64,000 bases of DNA from Aplidium turbinatum (lineage: Eukaryota; Chordata; Ascidiacea; Aplousobranchia; Polyclinidae): the NCBI GenBank assembly GCA_918807975.1, contig OU964925.1:4316798-4380797 (forward strand), given 5' to 3'. The notes beneath the pieces are model-generated. The model ran no database searches, was not told where the DNA came from, and was given only the letters and a program-made list of their open reading frames with translations. Of this stretch, positions 50,481 through 61,925 are shown piece after piece. Each line of letters begins with the position of its first letter. The stretch's first letter is position 1. The position numbers and the translations under genes were made by a program.

Positions 50481-52690
50481 CCTTAAACTATTTTATCGCT
50501 GCCTGTAGTGTACAGTTCTGCAAAAATTGTTTTTATAGAAGCTATAATGTGATGTTTGAGACTACTTGGCGGTGAAAAGAAACCAAAGGCAATGTACCGG
50601 CCTATTTGAAATAAAATTTATTTCGAAAATGTGAAATATTTTGCTTTTTACACAAAATGTGTTGTCTTAATTTTGTTTCGGATTGTGTTTTTTTGTCAAA
50701 AATATTGCTTCGTATCATTAAAGAAAAATGTGGATAACCGTTCGAATAGCGTGTCACCCATGTTCTTAACTAGGCTACAAATTAATTGCAACATATTTGC
50801 AACAGATATTGTTGCCACTAAATATCCAGAAGCACATTAGTCTGTCGGCTACGAATTAAAAAAGTGACGCAATTCGTGCCTAATCACCAGAGTGCAGCCT
50901 GCACGCGGCGACTATTTAGGTCAATAAAAGTGCATTCAAATGTGTAATCGAAATGCTATTATTTGTCACAACTCATTTCAATTTTCATTCAATGGATCTT
51001 CTCACTGCTTTGTAACCCAAGCATATGACAGCCATGATCTTTTTTTACTTTCTTTGTGGCTAACATCCACCACTTGCTCTTTGCACTGCAAGCCCAAATC
51101 TATGTTTCAACTTTGGCCTAATGAGAAAGTTCGAAAGTTGCATATTTGTATTGAAACATAAAGTTACTTTTACGTTTCCAAAATACAAAAGCTCTTAATT
51201 GATGAAATATGTGCCCTCTGTTTGGAAAATTTTTGCTGTTTCTTATTTAAATGCATTCGAGCATGAATACTACATAATATAATTAAGCGTTCGTGCACCG
51301 TCACTTTAAATATTTTAGTTTGCAAGATAAACGATACGGAGCCAACTACAGTGTGGAGGTAGAATGAATAAACTGACAAGATTTTTGTTGCCTATTCGTT
51401 TGTAAGTCATGAAACATAGATCAAAGCTAAACTTGAATGCAGGATTTGATGGATGAGCTTGGAGTAACATTACTTATGAAATGCATTTAGTTACATCACA
51501 GCTGACCTGTAGACCACACACAAATTCGCACCCAGCTATCAGGCTGCGCGTATCTTAAATTGACAAACCACAACACTTACTAGGTCTAATGAGCCATGTT
51601 GCCATTATATTATTCAGGAGTCTTGTTTCATCTTTGAAAGTTTCTTTTTGGAATTCAATTTTTATATCTCTCTGTTGTTTTCATAGTGTTTGTTTTTCTT
51701 TTCAGTTTGTCATTTTAGTCTCACGTTTTCCTATTTGTGATTAATCCCATTTTTAACCAATTTCTTGAAATTTTTATTTGGCTTTGTAGATAGCTAAGCT
51801 CATAATTCCGTCAAAGCAAGTTGCACAGAGACCACGGGGCGTAGGCCTACTGTTTGATATTCTTCACACAGGAAGACAACATTTAGTTGCAGTCTATTAC
51901 GCCGTTCTTATAAAAACGCTGAACTCAGGTGCACAAAATTCTTGGTTTTTTTTTAACGCCAACCAACACAAAATACAAGCAGTCTACTAAAAAACAACTC
52001 AAATAAACATTGGTGTAACGTTGCAAGATCACTTTTTGTACTATCTATATAAAACACTTAAAATATCTTCATCTAGGTTGGCCACTGAGTAAATACCTTA
52101 TTCAATTTCTTGTAATTGTCTATTGACCTTATCTTAGTGTAGTTGTTTCTAAGAAGCAATAAAAGGGACACCCTAGTCACGTGGTGCCGCGTCATCAATC
52201 AGTGTGTGTGGTTCTTGCGGCTTGTGATGTTGTGTTTAAAGTTTTTATTATTTTTTGGCATTGATTCCGATAAAATAGATCAATAAATTTATTTACCGGA
52301 TAAACTCTCTTATTTTTTTAAATGTAAACTTCTTTCTTCAAAAAGAAAATAATTTTAAACTTTAATCCTGACAATTTTACAAAACTGCAGAAACTTTGAA
52401 TCACTGGTGTTGGACGCAAAAGTTGATAGTTGCGTAAAACATTAAAGATGGAATTGGTCTGTAATTTTTTTTTAAATTGAGGTAAAACTTCCGCAATAAA
52501 GTATTTTTTTTCCTTCTTAAACTCAACAGGAACCTGCCAGCCTTATGGCTGGCAGGTTTTTGTTTATTAGTTTCTGTGATTAATTAGAAAAGTACGAGCC
52601 TATCACTTCTCTTTGATTTTATTTTACAAACTTTTTAAAGGTTTTTGTAACTTTTTCTGTAACTTAATGCCGCATTCTTCTTCTTCGTCG
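50481..52690. other. Unassigned AT-rich region
   Basis: No gene recognised; the short frames have no coding look. A perfect hairpin lies at 52531-52558. Confidence 0.4.
52531..52558. repeat. Perfect 12-bp stem-loop followed by T-run
   Basis: AACCTGCCAGCC, loop TTAT, GGCTGGCAGGTT, then TTTG. GC-rich in an AT-rich setting. It looks like an RNA stem-loop or a mini-palindrome of unknown role. Confidence 0.6.
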
Positions 52691-53160
52691 TATGAGCTTT
52701 CTTCCGGACTATACGTTTGGGCATGAGGTCATCAGCAACTCGACAGTCTCGTCATCCAGGGCCTTCAGTCCAAGCGTTCCATGTGGTTGTTGATGGATTG
52801 GGCAGTCATGGACGACATGGTCTACTGTCTGGTCTGTGGCACCACACTCGCATCCCGGTGAGGGAGCCACGCCCCATCTGCACATGTCTGAACGAAAGCG
52901 ACCGACGCCGGTTCGTAGGCGGTTAAGCCGGACCCAAGCAAGTCTTGCGAGGGACATTCCCGGAGGGTGGGGATCGACGTAGGGTAGGAAATCACGGAGT
53001 CGGGAGGTGTTGTTTTGCCACTCCGTGTTCCATGTGTAGTTAGTCCAGTGTGCCGCACTTATTTTAAGATCTTCAACGTTGTTCAGAAGCTGTCGTGCGG
53101 CGGGCGCGAATGGGCGTCTTGATTTCAGTCGCTGTTGTTCTCCAGGTTCGATAGGCGAAG
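52690..53160 (-). mobile_element. 5'-truncated LINE, ORF2 C-terminal end
   Basis: The minus strand encodes SLARLAWVRLNRLRTGVGRF, then WGVAPSPGCECGATDQTVDH and VVHDCPIHQQ, the Cys-rich C-terminal region of a non-LTR retrotransposon ORF2, with an upstream part in another frame (one break). It ends in a GAAGAAGAAGAATG tail near 52680, like the tail at 62665-62694. Confidence 0.8.
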
Positions 53161-55395
53161 AATAGAATAAATCGACAGCTTTTATTAAACAGCTGCATAA
53201 AACTCAAAGCTCATCCATCACGTAAAATATTTTACAATATTTGAACTTTGATTTTGTAAATATGTTTATATTCATTCAGATACTCCATCAAGGCCAAAAA
53301 ATTAAAAGTCTCTTAAAAGGTCTTGTATTTCGTTTTGATCGATCACATTTTGGACGTTTATGTGACATTGGAAGACTATTCAATTGAGATATGTCTTTTT
53401 ATCAATATGCTACAGTAGCAAACGCACGTCAAGTTTGCTTCAGGTATCTACTTTTCTTTCACATTGTTATATTTGCGTTAATTCAAGGGTCTCAAATACG
53501 CGGCAGCGAGTACTTTTGGTGCGGCGGACGATGCATTTCTAAACTTTGATATAATTAACAATTCCAAAAGATATTTTTTCTGTAGATTTAAAATGATAAC
53601 ATTCACTCTAAAATTGTTCAAAAAATCTGAAAATGCTGATCAAATTAGACAAGACCTTTTACCACGTCTGTTGCGCCATTTTATTGCGTACAAGAAACTC
53701 GTATTGTTACATCGCAATCACATTGCCTATTCACTTAATGTGTCGTTATCGTAGTAGTAACCTTGATATTTGACTATTTGCTGAAGTCACTTCTTCACGG
53801 GTTTAGTTTTTTCCACACTTCTGAAAGTTGTCTGTTGTTTCGTTTGCGCTCTTTTTGTTTTACTACTTTTTCTGCCGATCTAACGTTCTTTGTGTGTTCT
53901 TACTATTTTTTTTATTGCGTTGTAACTGTGCTTTTTGTTTATTCACTTCTTATTGTGTATTGGGGCCCTTCAATTAATACGACCATTCACTGGGCAACGG
54001 AAGGAGACTTTTGTTTATGACAAAATAAAAAACAGAAATGTTAGTTCAGTGGTTCCCAAACTGTGGCACTTGTACCAATAGTGACAAGCGAAAGTCTTCC
54101 AGACGGTATGCTAACAAGTCACTCAAGTTGATAAGAGTTAGTAATGAATAATCGAATTATCGAGTACTTTTAGATTACACAATGCATTTTTATGTCAAAA
54201 CTAATGTATTTTTTGCGCGGCGAAGTTCAGGCCTTTAAAATACAACAGGGTTCTCGGCTTTCATGACAATCAAATTAAAAAACAGGAACCATTTTGTTGT
54301 GCCTGGGCATAATTTTAGATGTAGCCTACTATTAGCAAAGTTATTCCTACTTTTGACCAACCGGTGGAGGAAAAATAACATTACATAAAACTCCTTAAAA
54401 TTATTTGAGAATTTTTGTCATTTTTAAATCCTAAATGATCTTTGAGCCCTGTATTGATATTCATTAAACTTTCTAGCCTTTTATTGTATATTCTTGAGAT
54501 TTTGAATGTAAATAATAGGCGAACACTGTTCGAAGCTTTCAAATAGTACGAAAATTGAAAAAGTTTAAGAATCCCTGGTTGGTCTATATCAGTTTTTCTC
54601 AATGCGATATCTGGGCTTGATTGGATGAGCACGAAGTTGATAATCGGGCAGAAATTATAGAAAGACAAACGGGAAGCTTGTGTGATTTTAATTTTCACCC
54701 GGTGTTTCATGCCACACCAGTTTGATAATCGATTTCTTGCGGAACATCTGACGATCTTTCACAAACAGTAGTGTTCCACGGAATACCAGTTGAAACTCAC
54801 TTGTCTATATGAGGTGTGGTCGCACCCGCACGACTTCACATTGTTCGCACACAAAAGGCGAACAGTTGAGGTCTGCGATATATCAATAAACAAAAGCGTT
54901 AGCATCAAAATAACATTCTAAAATAAGTGAACAACAGCAATTAATCAGCGTTAAAACCGAACGTGATAATCAACTGAGTCACACTTTTGTGAGTCAAGTG
55001 CGCTCCAAGTTTATGCAAAGTAACACAAAACTATGCGATGACGTCATGATGTTTTCATTCATTGCGTTGATGTTGCTTCACTAGCCTATCAGGTTTTGTT
55101 ACAGCATTTACTGATTGTGGTCCATCGCATTTGTTTTATTGCCTTACGTATGGTCGATTATAATAAGTTTTGTGTGTTTTGCATTGTTCGTTCATATCAT
55201 GGGATTGAGGTTTTAAAGTCGCACCCAAATAATCGGAGGGTTTTCTAACAATCTATTTCATCTTGGAGCGAATTAACATTCTTCTAAATCCACTTCCATG
55301 TACATAGTTACTTTTCTCAGAAAGTCTCATCACTGCTAAACTTAACCATTGAGTTGTTAGGTTGATTGTGACTTCATTGTTTTATTGATTCAACC
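53161..55395. other. Unassigned AT-rich region
   Basis: No gene recognised. CAGTGGTTCCCAAACTGTGG at 54041 and AAGTTTAAGAATCCCTG near 54577 look like the two ends of a hAT MITE, but I see no matching duplication, so it is only suggested. Confidence 0.35.
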
Positions 55396-55817
55396 ATGGC
55401 TACCTAGGGATGCGGCCTGATTTTTTATATTTAACAGATTTTTACGATTGTTGCTAACTAAATGAAATTTTTTAAAGGCTAATTTTCCGATTTTTTTACT
55501 GGCTGGTGAGGAAATAACAGCTTACGTTGCCTTGAGGACGCTGTGAAAAATGAAACAATGTAATTTGAAAAGCATTTAAATCATAGCTACAGTTAGCAGT
55601 GGCTAACAGTCTGATCGAAATTTTCTGAATCAAATTGTCTGTTTTTTAAAGCCTGAGGATGTTAAAATCTATATTGTAGCTTCCCGGAAGGCTGTAAAAA
55701 GACGTTTAAAATATGTTTGTTAGAAAATTCCATTCACACAGTTAGTAACAATTGACAAAAATCTGCATAAGTCTGAAGAATGTAACAACTCAGACCATAT
55801 CCCAAGAGCTAAAGCAT
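55396..55817. mobile_element. Palindromic MITE, family M1 copy 3 (degenerate)
   Basis: Starts ATGGCTACCTAGGGATGCGG and keeps the inner AACAGTCTGA palindrome and the GAGGATGTTAAAATC word of the other copies. The right end is decayed. Confidence 0.65.
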
Positions 55818-57909
55818 TCCTGTCTTTTTCAACTACAACATGAATATTTGCTACGCCTTTCTCGAGCGTACACTGTTGAAGGCTTCTCTCCTGTACAGGT
55901 CTGGTTGATCAACAAATAACTTGTACTTATCCATGACGTTGAAGAAATACCAAAACGTAAAAGTTCTCATTTTGTCACGACTTGTTTTTGATTTGTGTAG
56001 GGGAGTCCCTTTATCATAAAGCGGCTAGAAGGTATTTCTTAGAACTCCAGAGCATCACACAAATTTAACCAAAAGCTCCTTCATACTTAGAATCTACCCG
56101 CAAGGTTGAAAAAGCTTTTGTTAGTTTTAGAAAGATTAAAGACAATTTGTTATGTTATTTAAGTAGGCTGTGTGCTGGCACAAATCTTTCTGAAGACGTC
56201 GTTTTAAATATAAAAAGTCCACAAAAGCTCGAGTTCAAAAGTAAGCGAATGTCATCTTGTTCAACCGCAAATGTAGCGATACTCAAATCAAGATTTCGTG
56301 AGCGTCATTTAAACATGCGAGAAATTTGATATGAGAAAGTTATTTGCGTATTTATGCGAAGCGTAAAAGCGGCTATAACAAGCACTTGATAAACGAGCAG
56401 ACGCAAATGATGATCTGCAAATTATATTCACTTATCTAATTTGATTACATGGCAGGTCACTGATCACTTTGTTTACGTGAAATTAATGTGGTAATAAACT
56501 GTTCACTTACTAATCGGGACAGGCTTTGTTATGCGTTAAATTACAGCTTTTAATGCGTCCAGAAAGTAACACAACAACTCTTGTATCAATCATCGTACAC
56601 ACCAAATACCTGTCATCAAGTGGTAGACAATTTTTAAGATTAGACATGTTTTGTAAGTTGGGAAAAATATTCTTTAAAATTCTTAAAAAAAAATTTGAAA
56701 AAATATTGCACTGTGAAACGAACTTGCTGTTTGCTCAAAGCGTAGGCTACCTGCTTGTCTAAATATGAAAGTGATTATGTCACATAATAATACTTGCTCT
56801 ACGCAGTCAACACAGCGCATGACCAAATTCGGTGAGATTCCAGTGTTTTGTTTTCATTCATACAATGATCAAAGTGACGTTTTGCAATTTATGAGTTACT
56901 TCAAAAAACATATGATTTAAAATTAAAGAAATTCAGTCATAATTAACTCTGCAAAGCATTAAGCGCTTTTCAAAAGCAAATAAGCCCAGCCTGGAGACAA
57001 AGAACGGTTTTACGCATTGACAATTAAGACTTTTATCGTGCAAGCATCTAAGTTACATTCTTTGAGATAACTTTTTTGCGGTTAGACTTTTCAATGATAA
57101 AATACTACTTGTGATTATTATTATCATATCACCATCAAACAAGTCATGATCAGCGACAGATAAAATATGATTTTACTATTATCTGTGACCAAGGTCTTTC
57201 ATTCACAGCAAATGATGACGTTTATGAGAAAGAGATTGCTTTCTTTATTCTGCGTGAAAAATAACAAGTTTTGAAAAATATGTAAATTTGTTTGGGGAAC
57301 AATTAAGTTTAATCTGTCTACACACGAAAATGTTAAGAAAATCCTTTAAGGTCTTTTTAATTCAATGTTTATATTTTAAAACGATATTTTTCTGCTTTCA
57401 ATTCGGAGTGGAGACTGTTGTGGGGCAGCACTTTTTTTGAATTTGCTTGATATGAGACAAAACAAAATATTTCTTTATGAGAGATTCAAAATGAAACGAA
57501 AAAGAAATCTTTAACAAAAAAATATCATGATTCGAAAAAAAATCAAGACAAAAAATTTTGTGTTGAAAATAAACAAAAAATCGAAGTGTGCTATTGTTGC
57601 ATGCACTTGTCAGACCGACTAGTATAGTTATTTGGATCACATGACGCAAGGATATGTAACTTAAATTTTCGGGTATTTTCTGCTTTCGGAATTTTTTCGT
57701 ACGTTCCTTTCAGTTTCAAATTGACTACAAACCAAAACTGTTTTTATTTTGTAACAAAAGAAAATTTACGAAATATAAACTGAACGAAGCTATTTTAACA
57801 ATTCGAATGATTTTTATTTTGAAAAGTCTTACCACACGCCTTTGCACATGCAGTGCAGCAGCTAATTAGTCTTTTCAAGCATGACACGTAGCCGGCGAGA
57901 CAGTCTGTA
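55818..57909. other. Unassigned AT-rich region
   Basis: No gene can be supported. A 60-codon frame at 56147-56329 (ending RFRERHLNMREI) has a somewhat protein-like composition but no start context, splice partner or homology that I can see. Confidence 0.35.
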
Positions 57910-57917
57910 GCTCTGTC

Positions 57918-59010
57918 CAGGGCCCACAAGAGGGGGGGGGACAACCGGTGCATTGCACCGGGGCCCGGTGAGTTCAAGGGGGCCGACAAAATGTCTAAAT
58001 TCACGCGATAAAAAGATTGATTTCAACGATTTTGCATAAAATATTGCTTTTTATATTAGTTCCGTATGTCGAATGGGACCTCCTTAGGGGTAGCCTAGGT
58101 GATGCCCTTTTTTTAAATTACAAAATTTTTAATTTTTTTAGTTTAGGAGGGCCCAACAAAATGTTTAAATTTGCGTGCTCAGGTCGATTTTGCATAAAAT
58201 ATTGTTTTTTACATGAATATTAGTTTTGTATTTTGAATGGGCCCCCTCATTGGTATGCCCTTTTTTAGAACAACAAAATTTTCATTTTTTTTGCGTTCAT
58301 GGGGCCAATAAAATGTCTAAATTTGCGTGTTAAGGTCAATTTTGCATAAAATGTTTGTTATATTTTGAAGTTGGTATTTCTTAATGTCATGAACAATAGC
58401 AATGCATTCATCCTAAGTTTGCTGCCCTAGTCTCTGCAGATTTCAAGGTCAGAAATGGTACTGTATGTTAATGTAAAGCTGTATTCACACATATGCAATG
58501 CTATGTCAGCCATGTCGGATAGTATTGCAATTTTTATCTTCGAAATGGCTGATTTTACTCACTTGTTGCCATGGTTACAATCAGGTGTTGCCAGAGTTAG
58601 AAAGGGTTAGAGTTAGGAAAGGTTAGGGTTTTGATCTTTGCCCAGGACTAAACAAATTTCCAAAATACAAGTTTTTGTTTTTAACAGCTATAAACTTTTC
58701 CTCAAATTAGGGCAGAATTCCATGTCTGACAACGCTATTGAGGCTATATTTACAGTATGTAGTGTTTTAGCATTTTAAAGCATTTTATCTTTGTGTATAA
58801 CTAGTGTGTATCTGTGAATTTAAAGTTATATTTACAATAGTGCATTGTTTGTGAAATAATGGAGTGTTAATACTTTAACCTAATTTATCCTTTGTAAGAA
58901 CGCGCACCGAAATTCTGCTTGTGATTGGTGAGATATCACGCGACATGTCGCGCTGGGGGGCCCGGCAGCAACATCTGTACCGGGGCCCGGCAAGGCTCTT
59001 GGAGGCCCTG
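57918..59010. mobile_element. hAT-type element with internal tandem repeats
   Basis: The ends CAGGGCCCACAAGAG and CTTGGAGGCCCTG are inverted. The duplication GCTCTGTC is perfect (57910-57917, 59011-59018). Three degenerate direct repeats of about 130-160 bp start near 57975, 58143 and 58298, each with ACAAAATGTCTAAATT-like and TTTTGCATAAAATATTG words. Confidence 0.85.
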
Positions 59011-59018
59011 GCTCTGTC

Positions 59019-59772
59019 ATTCCATAACAAACATTTTCTATGACATAAATACAAACAAAAGGAGAAGACTAAGTACATAGCAATCTGTTTATTTTTTTTT
59101 TGCCAGTTAATTGTATTCTTTTAACGCTACCTGATTTATATGAAAAGTTCCAAAGTGTGTCATACAGAATTACACAGATTTTTCCCTTTGTTTGAATAGG
59201 CCATTCTTTGGTTGTTGTTCAGTTTAAGGAAGAGGTGCAGTCAAGTGCTGTACATTGTCAATCCATTTTATCTCAATGACGAATGCAAAGATGGCAAAGG
59301 AGACTATGTTCATGCTTTCTTCAATGTGACATGACGAGGTTTCAAACTCACTACTACGGACTCAAGAGATTGATGTTTTATTGGCTCAGTAATCTAGCCA
59401 ATTAGATATCTCTTATCGTAATCAAAGCTGTAATGAAATGTGAGGCTTGTTGAATATGCAAGTCATGCCTATGTGTGCCTGTGTTGATTAAAATCGTTGT
59501 TTGTGAATTGTTTTATAGACTGTTTCATACTGTGATTGTTTTTAGCAAAATAAAGCATGACTACCGCACCTAAAACATACCTCGGCAGCTCTGTTTAATA
59601 TGCACATAAACTTTAATCATACCTGCAATACGATATAACTTGCAGCCACTGCGCCTTGGAACTAACATCTTTTCAATTATTTTTTATAGCTTAATATTTG
59701 CTTAACGTGTTCCGGTACATAAACTTGTATTTTAATAACTTTGTCACTTTATTTACGTTTTATTGTCATGTG
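59019..59772. other. Unassigned spacer
   Basis: No gene or repeat recognised. Confidence 0.4.
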
Positions 59773-59859
59773 CCAGACAGCGAATCAGTCGTTTTTTTAC
59801 ATTAGTACAATAGTACGTTAGTGGTTACATTAATAAAAAATGACTAATTTGCTGTCTGG
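59773..59859. mobile_element. Small palindromic MITE (P family)
   Basis: CCAGACAGCGAATCAGTCG and TGACTAATTTGCTGTCTGG are inverted arms around a TACATTAGTACAATAG centre. 87 bp. Confidence 0.75.
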
Positions 59860-60494
59860 GTCAGTTGTGACAACAATCATGTCAACATGAACACAATGAA
59901 AAAGATGTCAATGGTAGGTCTGAGACGTAATTACAGATTACAATGCAAACCTATCAGGCTTATACTATCTTTGCGGCTGTAACATGAGTGTCAGGTGGCC
60001 TAAATAGATTGTGCATGTCTTCAGACATCCTGTGATCTAACTGTTGTACCTTTGTCATTCGTTAGCCTACCGATAGGCGATATCGCTTATTCCACACACA
60101 TTTTAATGAAAAAAATAAAATAATATGGTTTAAAAATTATTTTGATTATTGCAAAGTATTCATGAATGGTCATAAAATAATCCATTTTGTCTTAATTTTG
60201 AATAGGACACCCACAACATTGCAACCATCTCCATCTTGTAAATAAAATAATATAAAATATTTTTGTTCGAAGCTTTGCCACAGCTTTCCGAATGAAATGA
60301 GTTTAAATGGAAATGCAGCAAGCAATCCCATCAAAGGGGCAGGTTGGTCGTGCGGCGCAAGCACTTGTAGGCATGTTGTAATTGTTGGCACCTTTGTTGG
60401 CACACACAAGTCACATGTAATTGTCAAAGCGTTGTTACGTCATATTGTATTCACGTCATAACAATTAACCGGGCCTAGACTTATTTCGCTAACC
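59860..60494. other. Unassigned spacer
   Basis: No gene recognised. If 60495 is a true start, part of this could be its promoter and 5' UTR. Confidence 0.3.
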
Positions 60495-60585
60495 ATGGCA
60501 AGTTCTTTCCCGTTGAAACAAGTTGTGCTAAAAATAAAATTTCTTAATTTTGAAAACGAGCAGCCAGCTTATGTTCCTTATAAGG
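60495..60585 (+). CDS. Possible first coding exon of an unknown gene
   Basis: ACCATGGCA is a strong animal start context. The frame MASSFPLKQVVLKIKFLNFE then NEQPAYVPYK runs to a strong donor, AAGG|GTAAGA, in phase 1. I found no downstream exon that continues it, and I do not recognise the protein. It may be chance. Confidence 0.3.
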
Positions 60586-61654
60586 GTAAGAATAGGTTTA
60601 AAGCATTACAGAACTGAAAATAGATATATTTTCAAATACGCGTGCCAAAAATTAACGATCTAATTGAGGTGCTGGTTGTTGTTGCATCCGTTCTCATGCA
60701 ATGGCTGTGTCTTAGAGAAGCTCAAAAGTTTCTGAATTAATCGACACAAACATGAAAGAAATATTTTTTAAATTTTCTCTGAAGATTTATTATAGCATTT
60801 GTTTGTAAAATGCTTCACTGGAAAGACTTCTTGAAATCAATTAAACAAAAACCAAACGCTTTATGAAGATATATTTTAGATAAATTCTAATTGTAATTCT
60901 TGCATTAAAAATTCAAGAACACTTTTCGTTAAGATAAATATTTTCTCAGACTAGAAGCTGACGCCGCTGGTTTTTAGGCTTTGAAAGAATAAACAAAGCT
61001 ATGCCACTTAATTACGGTGAAATCAAAGCATCGTATTTCTCGAATCGTATTATTATAATCTCAATCAAGCATATGCGGCCGAAATGATGTTGTCTTCAAA
61101 ATTGTTAAGATTTGAAGCTTTTCAAACAAGAATTGCTTTCGCCTCCATGATGATTTTAAATCCCAACCAACAATTCAGTTACATTTAACATTGATTCAAC
61201 ATCGGTATTTTTTGTCTAGAAATGTGAGACTATGAGAGTGGATGGCTTAGATTTTAAAATAGAACCATTTTTGGTGATCAGTGGTGGACCACGCGACCCT
61301 GTTTTCAAGGCTTTTGACTGATGATAGAAAAGTTTTTGGCTCAATCCTCATAACGAGTATGCGGCTGTGAGCTGGATGGTGGGCACAAAGATCATCTTTC
61401 CTCCTTTTTTGTTAACTAGATAGGAATCATCATCAGGAGAGCAGCTGGACCATGGCTTCTATAACCTGCTGCTGCTTTTGATGGCTCACATCTTAAAGAA
61501 TTTATCAGTTATCGTGCTTTAATACTGTAATCAGAGTGCATGATCACCAGTGTTGGTAATATTGAAGATCAGGATCAGATCAGATCAAATTTATGACAAC
61601 AACTGACTAGAAATGAAGAAAATGATTCTGTTCATAACCCTCTTCCATAGATGT
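60586..61654. other. Unassigned spacer
   Basis: AT-rich, non-coding as far as I can see. An ACATTGATTCAACATCGG word at 61188-61205 is a P-family half-site. Confidence 0.35.
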
Positions 61655-61925
61655 GTGAAGCAATGTTTCACTTGGATGGTTTGCATCCTTTTAGCTTGGC
61701 AGTGGCCAGACAGCAAATCAACCGTTTGTTACCGTTTACCGACGTTTATCGACGTTTATGTTACAAATCAACGTTTACCGACGTTGAATCAATGTAAAAA
61801 CGGTTGAATTGTTGTCTGGCCACTGCCAAGCTAAAACGATGTAAACCATTTCAGCAAATCAACCGTTTGTTACATTGATTCAACGTCGGTAATGTAAAAA
61901 CGGTTGATTTGTTGTCTGGATTAGG
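61655..61925. mobile_element. Double palindromic P-family cluster
   Basis: An inverted duplication of about 180 bp (61672-61850) has arms that include TTAGCTTGGCAGTGGCCAGA and CAGCAAATCAACCG. A second short palindrome (61853-61921) follows: CAAATCAACCGTTTG, ACATTGATTCAACGTCGG, AAACGGTTGATTTGTTGTCT. The best copies of the family in the window. Confidence 0.8.

Noticed and set aside
56147-56329. 60-codon frame with basic C-terminus
   Set aside because: Short, no splice partner or homology seen.
58593-58632. Interstitial telomere repeat (TTAGGG-like words); also 519-536
   Set aside because: Only a few degenerate units, within the range of chance.
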